Source of the DNA: Paracoccaceae bacterium | GTDB lineage: Bacteria > Pseudomonadota > Alphaproteobacteria > Rhodobacterales > Rhodobacteraceae | Length of the DNA: 20,460 nucleotides | NCBI GenBank assembly: GCA_018222665.1 | Contig: JAAEZW010000005.1 | Coordinates: 1 to 20,460 of the forward strand | Direction: 5' to 3' | In this document: positions 6,744 to 14,048 of the stretch, one piece after another | Position numbering within the stretch: position 1 is the stretch's first letter | Layout: each line of letters starts with the position of its first letter | The notes under the pieces: model-generated | Told to the model about the DNA's origin: nothing | Databases searched by the model: none | Seen by the model: only the letters and a program-made list of their open reading frames with translations | Program-made: the position numbers and the translations under genes

Positions 6744-7951
6744 TGCGGGCGTTTTTGGTTGTTATGGACTCGGTTGGCATTGGGGGCGCACCCGATGCGG
6801 ATCGGTTTTTCAATGGCGATGTGCCCGACGCGGGATCAAATACTGTTTTGAATATTGCCAAGGCCTGCGCTGACGGCCACGCAAATAAGGGGCGTCTTGG
6901 TCCATTGAACCTGCCGACATTAACCCGATTGGGATTGGGCAATGCGATCCATGCGGCCTATGGGGAAATGGCCCCCAATTTACCCATAGTTTCAGGGGCA
7001 ACATGGGCTGCGGCGACCGAAAAGTCACTGGGCAAGGATACGCCCTCGGGCCACTGGGAATTGGCGGGGCTCACCGTTCCGTGGGATTGGCATTATTTCC
7101 CGAAATCAGAACCTAGTTTTCCGGGCGATGTCACAGATGCGGTTTGCCGCGCTGCGGGTGTTTCGGGGATATTGGGGAATTGCCATGCCTCTGGCACAGA
7201 GATCATTCAGAAGTTGGGACAGCGTCACGTCGAAACGGGACAGCCAATTTGCTACACATCCATCGACAGTGTGTTCCAAATCGCCGCGCATGAAACCCAT
7301 TTCGGATTAGAACAGTTGTACGATCTATGTGCTGCCATCGCGCCGATGTTACATGAAATGAAGGTTGGCCGCGTGATCGCGCGCCCCTTTGTCGGCGATC
7401 AGGAAACGGGTTGGAAACGAACCTCTAATCGCCGCGATTTTGCGATTGAACCACCGCGCCCTGTGCTGACAAACTATTTGCAAAATGCAGGGGTTCACAC
7501 CCGCGCAATCGGAAAAATTGGCGATATCTTTTCTATGCACGGCATTGATCTGTGCGTGAAGGGGGATGATGAAACCCTGATGGCGGCGTTGGATGATCAT
7601 GTGCGTCATGCCCCAGATTACAGTTTTACATTCGTAAATTTTGTCGAATTTGATAGCCTCTATGGACATCGTCGTGATGTTTCCGGATATGCAAGTGCAT
7701 TGGAATGGTTCGATCAGAAAATGGCGGGTGTCCTATCGCAGTTGCGTCCCGATGATTTGCTGATCCTGACGGCGGATCATGGCAATGATCCAACATGGGT
7801 TGGGACCGATCACACACGCGAACGTGTGCCCGTATTGATCGCAGGTGCACACCCCAAGGACATTGGCGTCATCGGGTTTAGCGATGTGGCGGCAACAATT
7901 GCGCGGTTTTTTGATGTGCCCTACGGTGGAGAAGGGAAAAATATAGTATGA
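6743..7951 (+). CDS. deoB: Phosphopentomutase
   Basis: The enzyme interconverts (deoxy)ribose 1-phosphate and 5-phosphate, passing the pentose from nucleoside breakdown to central metabolism. The protein has 402 residues and belongs to the alkaline phosphatase superfamily. It begins MRAFLVVMDSVGIGGAPDA, with metal-binding Asp9. GKDTPSGHWE (97-106) holds the Thr100 that is phosphorylated in the family. A C-terminal metal motif ADHGNDPTWVGTDHTRE is present. The ATG at 6743 overlaps the deoA TGA by one base. A GTG at 6740 would add one residue and cannot be excluded. The 3' end overlaps add by 4 bases (ATGA). Confidence 0.96.
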   Translation: MRAFLVVMDSVGIGGAPDADRFFNGDVPDAGSNTVLNIAKACADGHANKGRLGPLNLPTLTRLGLGNAIHAAYGEMAPNLPIVSGATWAAATEKSLGKDTPSGHWELAGLTVPWDWHYFPKSEPSFPGDVTDAVCRAAGVSGILGNCHASGTEIIQKLGQRHVETGQPICYTSIDSVFQIAAHETHFGLEQLYDLCAAIAPMLHEMKVGRVIARPFVGDQETGWKRTSNRRDFAIEPPRPVLTNYLQNAGVHTRAIGKIGDIFSMHGIDLCVKGDDETLMAALDDHVRHAPDYSFTFVNFVEFDSLYGHRRDVSGYASALEWFDQKMAGVLSQLRPDDLLILTADHGNDPTWVGTDHTRERVPVLIAGAHPKDIGVIGFSDVAATIARFFDVPYGGEGKNIV

Positions 7952-8958
7952 GTGAATCCAGAGCAGACGGCGCAAAAATTGAAATTCACCTGCATCACGA
8001 AGGTGCAGCGCCACCTGAATTTATTCGCCGCCTTGCGGCTGAGAAAAAGTTGGATCTCTCCAAGATTTTTGATGAAACGGGCGGATATGTTTTCACGTCC
8101 TTCACCGAATTTTTGCGTACGTATGAGGCCGCCTGTACAGTCCTGCAAACTCCGCAAGATTTTTATCGCCTGACCCGTGCGATTTTAGAAGAATGCGTAT
8201 CACATGGGGTGATTTATACAGAAACATTCTTGGCCCCAGATTTTTGTGGAAATTCGGATGTCGCGGCATGGCGTGATTATTTGGCCGCGATTGAAGAGGC
8301 GGCCAATCATGCGCATCAGGAACATGGGATTGTGATGCGCGGCATCGCAACATGCGTACGCCATATTGGGCCAGAGCAGGCCAAAAAATCTGGACTTTGC
8401 GCGGCGGAAACAGCGGGTGATTTCCTGACTGGTTTCGGCATGGGTGGGGACGAAAGCGTGGGACATCAGGGTGATTTTGCCTATGCCTTTGATATGGCGC
8501 GCGAGGCGGGGTTGCGCCTGACGACACATGCGGGCGAATGGGGCGGCCCACTAAGCATGCGTGAGGCGATCCATGATTTGAATGTGGAACGCATTGGTCA
8601 CGGGGTGCAATGCAGTAAGGACCCCGCTCTGATAGAAGAGATCAAGGCCCGTCAAATCACGCTAGAGGTGTGCCCAGGCTCAAACGTGGCCTTGGGGGTC
8701 GATGTTGCGCCAAGCTGGGCGGAGCATCCGATTAAGGCGTTGTTTGATCAATCCGTCCGCGTAACGGTCTCCACCGATGATCCGCCATTCTTTCACACGA
8801 ATTTGTCCCGTGAATACGATATGTTGGCGGATACCTTTGGATGGGGTGCTGCGGAATTTTGTGTTTTGAGTGAAAATGCGGTTGATGCGGCCTTTTGCGA
8901 TGCTGAAACCAAGAAAACCCTGCGTGAAAAGGTACGGAAATCATGGATCAACACCTAA
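7948..8958 (+). CDS. add: Adenosine deaminase
   Basis: The enzyme hydrolyses adenosine (and deoxyadenosine) to inosine, completing the purine arm of this salvage operon. The protein has 336 residues. The zinc ligands are visible as HLHHEGA (His14, His16), the catalytic block THAGEWGG (His194, Glu197), GHG (His218) and STDDPPFF (Asp277, Asp278). A few members of this family act on adenine instead of adenosine. The operon context favours adenosine, but the sequence alone does not fully separate the two. It overlaps deoB by 4 bases and the start of the broken upp by 16, typical of a compact operon whose last gene has since been damaged. Confidence 0.92.
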   Translation: MSESRADGAKIEIHLHHEGAAPPEFIRRLAAEKKLDLSKIFDETGGYVFTSFTEFLRTYEAACTVLQTPQDFYRLTRAILEECVSHGVIYTETFLAPDFCGNSDVAAWRDYLAAIEEAANHAHQEHGIVMRGIATCVRHIGPEQAKKSGLCAAETAGDFLTGFGMGGDESVGHQGDFAYAFDMAREAGLRLTTHAGEWGGPLSMREAIHDLNVERIGHGVQCSKDPALIEEIKARQITLEVCPGSNVALGVDVAPSWAEHPIKALFDQSVRVTVSTDDPPFFHTNLSREYDMLADTFGWGAAEFCVLSENAVDAAFCDAETKKTLREKVRKSWINT

Positions 8959-9467
8959 CAATCGTCGATCATCCACTTGTTCAACACAAATTGACCCTTA
9001 TGCGTGACACGGCCACATCAACGGCGGTGTTTCGGCAATTGTTGCGAGAAATCAGTCAGTTGTTGGCCTATGAGGTGACGCGGAATTTGCCCATGTCGAC
9101 CCGTCAGATTGAAACACCCTTGATGACAATGGACGCCCCTGTGATCGGCGGAAAGAAATTGGCCCCTGCGTATAAGGGCGAGGCCACAGCACGCGTTTCA
9201 ACCCGCAACGTCATGCCGAAAACGGCCAAAACCCTTGGGTTGGCGGGGCGGTACATTCAGGTAGAGGCCTATGTGCGCACTGCGAATGCGGATCGTGCGC
9301 ATAAACGCCTTGCGCAGGTTGGTTTGCCTGTTGAGCACCGTGTGGTCAATCGCAACGGGTCACAACTTAATTTGATATTGGCAGGGCCATTTTAGGATCT
9401 TGCGCAGCTGCGCGGTGTACTGGATCGTGCGCGTAATGCGGGTTTTGCGGATGCCTATGTGAAATAG
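8943..9467 (+). pseudogene. upp: Truncated uracil phosphoribosyltransferase fused in frame to a SPOR-domain gene remnant
   Basis: Codons 1-74 (8943 to about 9164) are clear UPRTase: [18 protein letters not shown], then [18 protein letters not shown] and [20 protein letters not shown] whole UPRTase has about 208-210 residues, so the active site and the PRPP-binding DPMLATGNS motif are gone. From about 9165 the same frame turns into a linker and a SPOR peptidoglycan-binding domain ([18 protein letters not shown], then [15 protein letters not shown], then LILAGPF). A TAG at 9393-9395 stops the frame at 150 codons. The SPOR match continues in frame beyond it (DLAQLRGVLDRARNAGFADAYVK) to a TAG at 9465-9467. 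The simplest reading is a deletion joining two co-oriented genes, followed by a point nonsense mutation. An assembly join is the alternative. No UPRTase activity is expected. Confidence 0.85.
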
Positions 9468-9488
9468 GCAACACCATCGCCCATTCGA

Positions 9489-10508
9489 TTATCCGCCGCA
9501 AATCCCCTGTAATCCGACCCAAAGCGTGTCGCTCAAAACGGGGCGTGCGGGGCTTGGGCGCGTGCTCTCTGCCGATAAAAGATGCGTGGTATCCTGTCCC
9601 GTGATGTCACGTGCCAATGCATAAGGGGTTATGGCGACCTCCTGTTCATAAAACGCACTTATCAAACGTGTATCTTCGGGGATCACCGCGGGACTGTTCA
9701 ACAGCCCTCTGGCAAAGTCGGCCAATGTCGCTTGGGGTAAATGACCTGCTGTAAGCAGGCGGAAGGTTGGCATGAACCCAGCCGTTTCAAGCATGTGTTG
9801 CAACATATCCCGTGGTTCACTGTCGAGTTTGAGTTGAAGCAAGTAACCCGCTAACACATCAGGGGTGTCATAATCCTCAACCAAAGTGTGGCTGACCACA
9901 ATTACGTTCCCAGGCAGGGCGCGAACGCTTTCCACTCCTTCGCGCAGGATCACGACGGAAACGGGCCTATCAAACAGACGATCTGAAAGTTGATCTAGCG
10001 CACGCGTGGAAAGGGAGGAGGTACAGGCGCGTCCTGTAAAGCGTTCCAATTCCTGCAATAATCCATTGCCGATGTCCCTCTCGGTCACATCGGGTAGGAC
10101 GCGCAGGGTGTAATCGCGTATGGCACCCGGCATCCAAAAAACCATTAACGCGGCAAACAATGTTAGGATTGTTAGAAAACTGATGATCCGCAAACGTCCC
10201 GGTTTCGGACGGCGGCGTTCGATCACCTGACGCAGCTTTTCAATGGCCTCAACCATTTCAGTTTCGCTTTCGCCCAATTCCAATGTTTCATCAGGATCAC
10301 CATCTGGGTGAAAAACAGCTGGCATTGCCCCCGGATTTGCGCGTTGCACCGCAGCCAGCGACCAATGCGTTAGCGGGCGTTCGTTTTTGTCGGTAATGAC
10401 CAAACTGGCATCCCCAAGGGATACAATCACATCACGACGTTGACCACTGATGCTGTCGCGCCAGAGGGCGGAGGCTTCTAATCTTTGGTATTTGCTTAGT
10501 GCGGTCAT
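9489..10508 (-). CDS. Membrane protein resembling an M48 peptidase without the zinc motif
   Basis: This 339-residue protein has an N-terminal cytoplasmic part (QRRDVIVSLGDASLVITD, 23-40), one membrane span at about 108-127, and a large C-terminal domain. Residues 197-206 (ALPGNVIVVS), with the following LVEDYDTPDVLAGYLL, look like the strand before the active site of M48 metallopeptidases (usually ALPGG then HExxH). Here the HExxH position reads roughly GYLLQ, so peptidase activity is not expected. I recall similar unnamed proteins in other Rhodobacterales, so this may be a conserved inactive family and not decay. It follows the acyl-CoA synthetase gene by 63 bases on the same strand and may share its transcript. 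Its function is unknown. Confidence 0.6.
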   Translation of the reverse strand: MTALSKYQRLEASALWRDSISGQRRDVIVSLGDASLVITDKNERPLTHWSLAAVQRANPGAMPAVFHPDGDPDETLELGESETEMVEAIEKLRQVIERRRPKPGRLRIISFLTILTLFAALMVFWMPGAIRDYTLRVLPDVTERDIGNGLLQELERFTGRACTSSLSTRALDQLSDRLFDRPVSVVILREGVESVRALPGNVIVVSHTLVEDYDTPDVLAGYLLQLKLDSEPRDMLQHMLETAGFMPTFRLLTAGHLPQATLADFARGLLNSPAVIPEDTRLISAFYEQEVAITPYALARDITGQDTTHLLSAESTRPSPARPVLSDTLWVGLQGICGG

Positions 10509-10571
10509 GAAAACGAAAGTGTCTGCTCAGTATTTTTGCACAATGCTACACATTCGTTCCCATGCAAACAA

Positions 10572-12200
10572 TCACTGTGATTGTTGAAACTGCTTGCGCA
10601 GTTCAAATTTCTGAATTTTCCCCGTAGATGTCTTGGGAAGTTCACAGAAAACCACGGCCTTTGGTGTTTTAAACCCTGCAAGGTGTTTGCGCGCAAAGGC
10701 GATCAAATCGGCCTCGTTTGCCTCTGCGCCCTCTTTTAGTTCGATAAAGGCGCAGGGCACTTCGCCCCATTTTTCGTCTGGCTTGGCGACCACAGCACAC
10801 AGCGATACGGCGGGATGAGCCATCAATGTGCCCTCCACTTCAACTGAACTGATGTTTTCGCCCCCTGAAATGATGATATCCTTAGCGCGGTCTGCGATTT
10901 GGACATAGGTATTTGGGTGGTGCACAGCGATATCGCCCGAATGGAAATATCCGCCTTCAAACGCTTCGGCAGTGGCCTGTGGGTTTTTATAATACCCTTT
11001 CATTGTGCCATTGCCGCGCATGACGATTTCGCCCTGCGCTGTGCCGTCGCGGGAAATTTGTTGGCCCGCTAAGTCCCAAACGGCCACATCCTCCATAAAG
11101 GGCATGGCAACACCCTGTCGCGCCTTGATCGCGGCGCGTTCATCCGTGCCCAGATCGTCCCATGCGCTATCCCATGTACATTCGGTTGCGGGGCCATAAA
11201 CCTCGGTCAATCCATAAACTTGGGTTACATTGAATCCCATTGGTTCTATTTTGGCCAACGTCGCGGGGGCAGGGGGCGCACCCGCGGTGAAAACTTCAAC
11301 AATGTGATCAAAGTCGCGCTTTTGATCATCGGGGGCGTTGACCAACATGTTTAAAACAATCGGGGCCCCGCCGAAATGCGTGACCTTTTCATCCGCGATC
11401 GCATCGAAAATAGCGGGTGCCGTGATATCGCGACAGCAGACAATTGTGCCCCCAACGGCGGGCATCATCCATGTGTGACACCATCCGTTACAATGGAACA
11501 AGGGAACGATGGTCAGATACCGAGGGTGCAAGATGATGCGCCAACTAATCACCTGACCCATGGCGTTCAAATAGGCCCCGCGGTGATGATAAACCACACC
11601 CTTTGGGCGGCCCGTCGTGCCCGAGGTATAGTTTAGCGCAATGCTTTCCCATTCGTCCTCTGGCATGATCCATTGAAAATCCGCATCTCCATCCACCAAC
11701 AGCGCGTCATAGGTTGTGTGCCGTCCTGTTGCGGGGAACCCTGCGGCGGCATCTGGAACCTCGATCAATGTGGGGCCCGTGCCGCCATTTTGCGCAATTG
11801 CAGTCTCTGCCAATTCGATGAATTGCGTATCAACCAGCGCAACCTTGGCCCCACCATGATCAAAAATGTAGGACACGGTGTTCACGTCCAATCGCGTGTT
11901 GATCGCATTCAGGATCGCACCACAGGCGGGAACGCCAAAATGCGCCTCGGTATGGGCGGGGATATTTGGTAGGATCGTTGCAACAACATCCCCAGAGGCC
12001 ACACCCAATTTCACCAAGCCAGAGGCCAAGCGCGTGCAGCGTTCATGATACTGGCGATAGGTGACACGGTGATCGCCATAAACCACCGCCAGTTTGTTGG
12101 GAAAAACATCGCGTGCACGATTTAGAAATGACAAAGGGGTTAGAGCAACAAAGTTTGCCGCATTTTTTTCCAATCCTGTTTCATCCGCTAACCAGCCCAT
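10572..12200 (-). CDS. AMP-forming acyl-CoA synthetase (fatty-acid CoA ligase family)
   Basis: The enzyme activates a carboxylic acid with ATP and CoA through an acyl-adenylate. The protein has 542 residues. The P-loop YTSGTTGRPKG lies at 191-201, the A5 motif QVYGLTEVYGP at 327-337, YFHSGD at 418-423 (Asp423), and the hinge DRAKDIIISGGENI at 437-450. The catalytic PKTSTGK carries Lys528, so all core residues are present. The opening (LEKNAANFVALTPLSFLNRA) is like short/medium-chain acyl-activating enzymes and unlike DmdB, the methylmercaptopropionate ligase of roseobacters. The substrate is open. The start is placed at the ATG at 12200, preceded by GGGGGA. A TTG at 12218 would add six residues. 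It is divergent from the EamA gene and could feed the beta-oxidation operon to the right. Confidence 0.9.
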   Translation of the reverse strand: MGWLADETGLEKNAANFVALTPLSFLNRARDVFPNKLAVVYGDHRVTYRQYHERCTRLASGLVKLGVASGDVVATILPNIPAHTEAHFGVPACGAILNAINTRLDVNTVSYIFDHGGAKVALVDTQFIELAETAIAQNGGTGPTLIEVPDAAAGFPATGRHTTYDALLVDGDADFQWIMPEDEWESIALNYTSGTTGRPKGVVYHHRGAYLNAMGQVISWRIILHPRYLTIVPLFHCNGWCHTWMMPAVGGTIVCCRDITAPAIFDAIADEKVTHFGGAPIVLNMLVNAPDDQKRDFDHIVEVFTAGAPPAPATLAKIEPMGFNVTQVYGLTEVYGPATECTWDSAWDDLGTDERAAIKARQGVAMPFMEDVAVWDLAGQQISRDGTAQGEIVMRGNGTMKGYYKNPQATAEAFEGGYFHSGDIAVHHPNTYVQIADRAKDIIISGGENISSVEVEGTLMAHPAVSLCAVVAKPDEKWGEVPCAFIELKEGAEANEADLIAFARKHLAGFKTPKAVVFCELPKTSTGKIQKFELRKQFQQSQ

Positions 12201-12282
12201 AAGTCCCCCAAAGTGCAAAATTCATAAAAAGTGTCGGTTTGGCGATAGATTTACGCTGTCTTTACCCAAAAAGAAAAGACCC
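12201..12282. promoter_or_regulatory. Short divergent gap between acyl-CoA synthetase and EamA genes
   Basis: These 82 bases must carry the ribosome site (GGGGGA) of the minus-strand synthetase and probably promoters in both directions. The middle is AT-rich (CATAAAAAGTG). No convincing -35/-10 pair and no clear palindrome were seen. Confidence 0.3.
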
Positions 12283-13203
12283 ATGAGTAATTTAAATTCG
12301 GCACAAAACGCACGCGGTGCATGGTTGATGATTGGCGGCATGGCCATGATCGGCTTTGTTGATAACTTCATCGGTCCCATGGCCGAGGTGATTGGGCTGT
12401 GGCAATTTCAAATACAGCGGTCGATTATTGCGGTTCCCACGCTGATTTTATTGTCAGTGTTTGGTGTGCTCTCTGTGCGTCCAAAATTTTGGAAACCTGT
12501 ATTGTTGCGCAGTACACTGATCGCATTTGGCATGATGTGGTATTTCGGCGCACTGGGGTTCATTCCCCTGTCCCAAGCCTTGGCGGGACTGTTCACATCG
12601 CCCATTTGGGTATTGCTATTCACGGCACTATTTCGCGGTATCCCTGTGTCGCGGGCGCAGTGGTTTGCAGTTTGCCTGTCGTTCTTTGGGGCCCTGATGG
12701 TATTGGACATTTGGGGGGATCAGTTTTCATTGGCCTCTGCCATGCCCATTGTTGCGGGATTGTTTTGGGCGCTGGGGGCGATTGTGACGCGCGACTATTG
12801 CAGCCAAGAAACCCCAAGCGCGATGTTAGCGGTGCTCTTTAGCATGCAGTTTGTATTGGCGGGGTTGGCGCTTGTTGCGTTTGCCTTTTTAAACCCAGTG
12901 GTTCCCGAAGGGAGCGCAGGGTTCATTGTGCGTCCCTGGACGAGCGATTGGTGGCCTGCGTGGTGGATATTGCTACTGCAAGCCTGGGGATCCTTGGTTG
13001 GGGTTGGATTAATGACCCGCGCCTATCAAGTGGGGGAGGCATCAATCGTTGCGATTTTCGAATACTCGGTCTTTCTCTTTGGCAGCGTCTTTGCCCTGAT
13101 GTTGTTTGGTCAGACCGTTGATTTCTGGCAAGGTGTGGGATTTGCGCTGATCATTTTGGGGGGCGTGATTATTGTTCTTCGCTCGGGGCGCGAAATCGCC
13201 TAA
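12283..13203 (+). CDS. EamA-family (drug/metabolite transporter superfamily) membrane protein
   Basis: This 306-residue, very hydrophobic protein has about ten membrane spans arranged as two EamA repeats. The first runs from the N-terminal WLMIGGMAMIGFVDNFI segment to about residue 145. The second runs from about 150 (FSLASAMPIVAGLFWALGAI) to the end (FWQGVGFALIILGGVIIVL). The typical mid-repeat segments ALGFIPLSQALAGLFTSPI and TRAYQVGEASIVAIFEYSV are visible. EamA proteins export amino acids, nucleosides or other small metabolites. The substrate cannot be read from sequence. The start at 12283 is chosen because the upstream part of the open frame lies in the synthetase promoter and is not membrane-like. 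The ribosome site is weak (AGAAAAGA). The sulfotransferase remnant follows after 9 bases. Confidence 0.88.
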   Translation: MSNLNSAQNARGAWLMIGGMAMIGFVDNFIGPMAEVIGLWQFQIQRSIIAVPTLILLSVFGVLSVRPKFWKPVLLRSTLIAFGMMWYFGALGFIPLSQALAGLFTSPIWVLLFTALFRGIPVSRAQWFAVCLSFFGALMVLDIWGDQFSLASAMPIVAGLFWALGAIVTRDYCSQETPSAMLAVLFSMQFVLAGLALVAFAFLNPVVPEGSAGFIVRPWTSDWWPAWWILLLQAWGSLVGVGLMTRAYQVGEASIVAIFEYSVFLFGSVFALMLFGQTVDFWQGVGFALIILGGVIIVLRSGREIA

Positions 13204-13212
13204 AACTGTGAC

Positions 13213-13857
13213 ATGATCATATCACACGGGCGGCGCTATATTTTTGTTCACGCGCCAAAGACAGGCGGTACATCCATGACGCTCGCGCTTGAGGCGCGGG
13301 CCAAGGCGGATGATATCATCATTGGGGACACCCCCAAGGCCAAGCAGCGCCGCAAACGTTTGGCGGGTCTGACACCCGCGGGGCGTTTGTGGAAACACAG
13401 TACACTGCGGGATATTGATGGGATCGTGGAGACATCCGCAATGCAGGATTATTTCGTTTTTACCATCGTGCGCAATCCGTGGGACCGCATGGTCAGCTAT
13501 TATCACTGGGCGCGCGAACAAAGTTTTGATCATCCCGTTGTTCGTGCAGCAGCGGAGCATGATTTTGCAGGGTTTTTGCACCATCCCGATGTTTGGCGCC
13601 CATTATAGGCATCCCCGTATCGCAGTTATGTTCAGGGCCTATCTGGCGCAGATCATCGCAATTGGTATATGCGGTTGGAACATCTGAGATCGGATATTGC
13701 AGCACTTGAAGAGTATCTGGGGTTTCGCATTGATGTGGGGCACGCCAATGCATCTGTGCGTGATCAGGATTATCGTGCATATTACACAAATGATTTACGC
13801 GACCATGTGGCGCGGATATGTGCAGATGATATCGCGCGATTTGAGTATGCCTTTTAA
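13213..13857 (+). pseudogene. Sulfotransferase-family gene interrupted by an in-frame TAG
   Basis: The frame runs 214 codon positions from the ATG at 13213 to the TAA at 13855-13857 and is open except for a TAG at 13606-13608 (position 132). The N-terminal part has the PAPS 5'-phosphosulfate loop HAPKTGGTS (13-21) and the 3'-phosphate motif TIVRNPWDRMVSYYHW (84-99). The part after the TAG continues the same family (SPYRSYV, then WYMRLEHLRSDIAALEEYLGF, then YRAYYTNDLRDHVARICADDIARFEYAF). The total length equals that of intact roseobacter homologues as I recall them. One base change is therefore the only visible damage. The 131-residue product would lack the C-terminal third. A sequencing error, or rare readthrough, are alternatives. 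The acceptor substrate is unknown. Confidence 0.8.
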
Positions 13858-14048
13858 AAGCTTCTACATTACGCACACACCCAAGTTTTATGTCCAACCC
13901 GGCGGCACCGCTGGGTAGCGCCTGCCTGCCCCCTTGGCAGGTGCTGCCCTGATTGCGCAGAGGGTCTGTTTTTTAAACCGACCGTATGGTCGAATTTTAG
14001 AACGCCGCCCCAAAGGACGACGTTTTCTGGGAGTTTTATTTGGTTTTC
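13858..14048. other. Convergent intergenic region rich in short hairpins
   Basis: These 191 bases lie between the sulfotransferase remnant and fadB, with transcripts meeting head-on. No gene is visible. Several inverted repeats occur in a row: 13898-13915 (CCCGGCGG / CCGCTGGG, one G-T pair), 13921-13940 (CCTGCC / GGCAGG with a C-rich loop), 13979-13992 (CGACC-GTAT-GGTCG, followed by AATTTT) and 14001-14024 (listed separately). Together they could terminate transcription from both sides. None has a long T-run. Confidence 0.45.
14001..14024 (-). terminator. Probable terminator hairpin of the beta-oxidation operon
   Basis: On the minus strand the arms AACGTCGTCC and GGGCGGCGTT pair over ten bases around a TTTG loop, with two G-U pairs. 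On the plus strand those two positions would be C-A mismatches, so the structure favours RNA made from the fadB side. It begins 25 bases after the fadB stop. The tail (CTAAAATT) is a poor U-run, so efficiency is uncertain. Confidence 0.4.

Noticed and set aside
9402..9413. Perfect palindrome GCGCAGCTGCGC as an operator or recombination site.
   Set aside because: It lies within SPOR-domain codons (Ala-Gln-Leu-Arg) and is explained by coding sequence. It is also too far from the 9164 junction to have caused it.
10572..12200. The acyl-CoA synthetase as DmdB of DMSP demethylation.
   Set aside because: The N-terminal sequence differs from the DmdB proteins I recall. The DmdC-like gene nearby belongs to a broad paralogous class, so no DMSP pathway can be claimed.
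9393..13608. Two in-frame TAG codons in one window might mean TAG is recoded.
   Set aside because: TAG is a genuine stop for maeB, whose 759 residues match E. coli MaeB. It also ends the metal-sensor gene and the acyl-CoA dehydrogenase at 19335. Point nonsense mutations or sequence errors are simpler.
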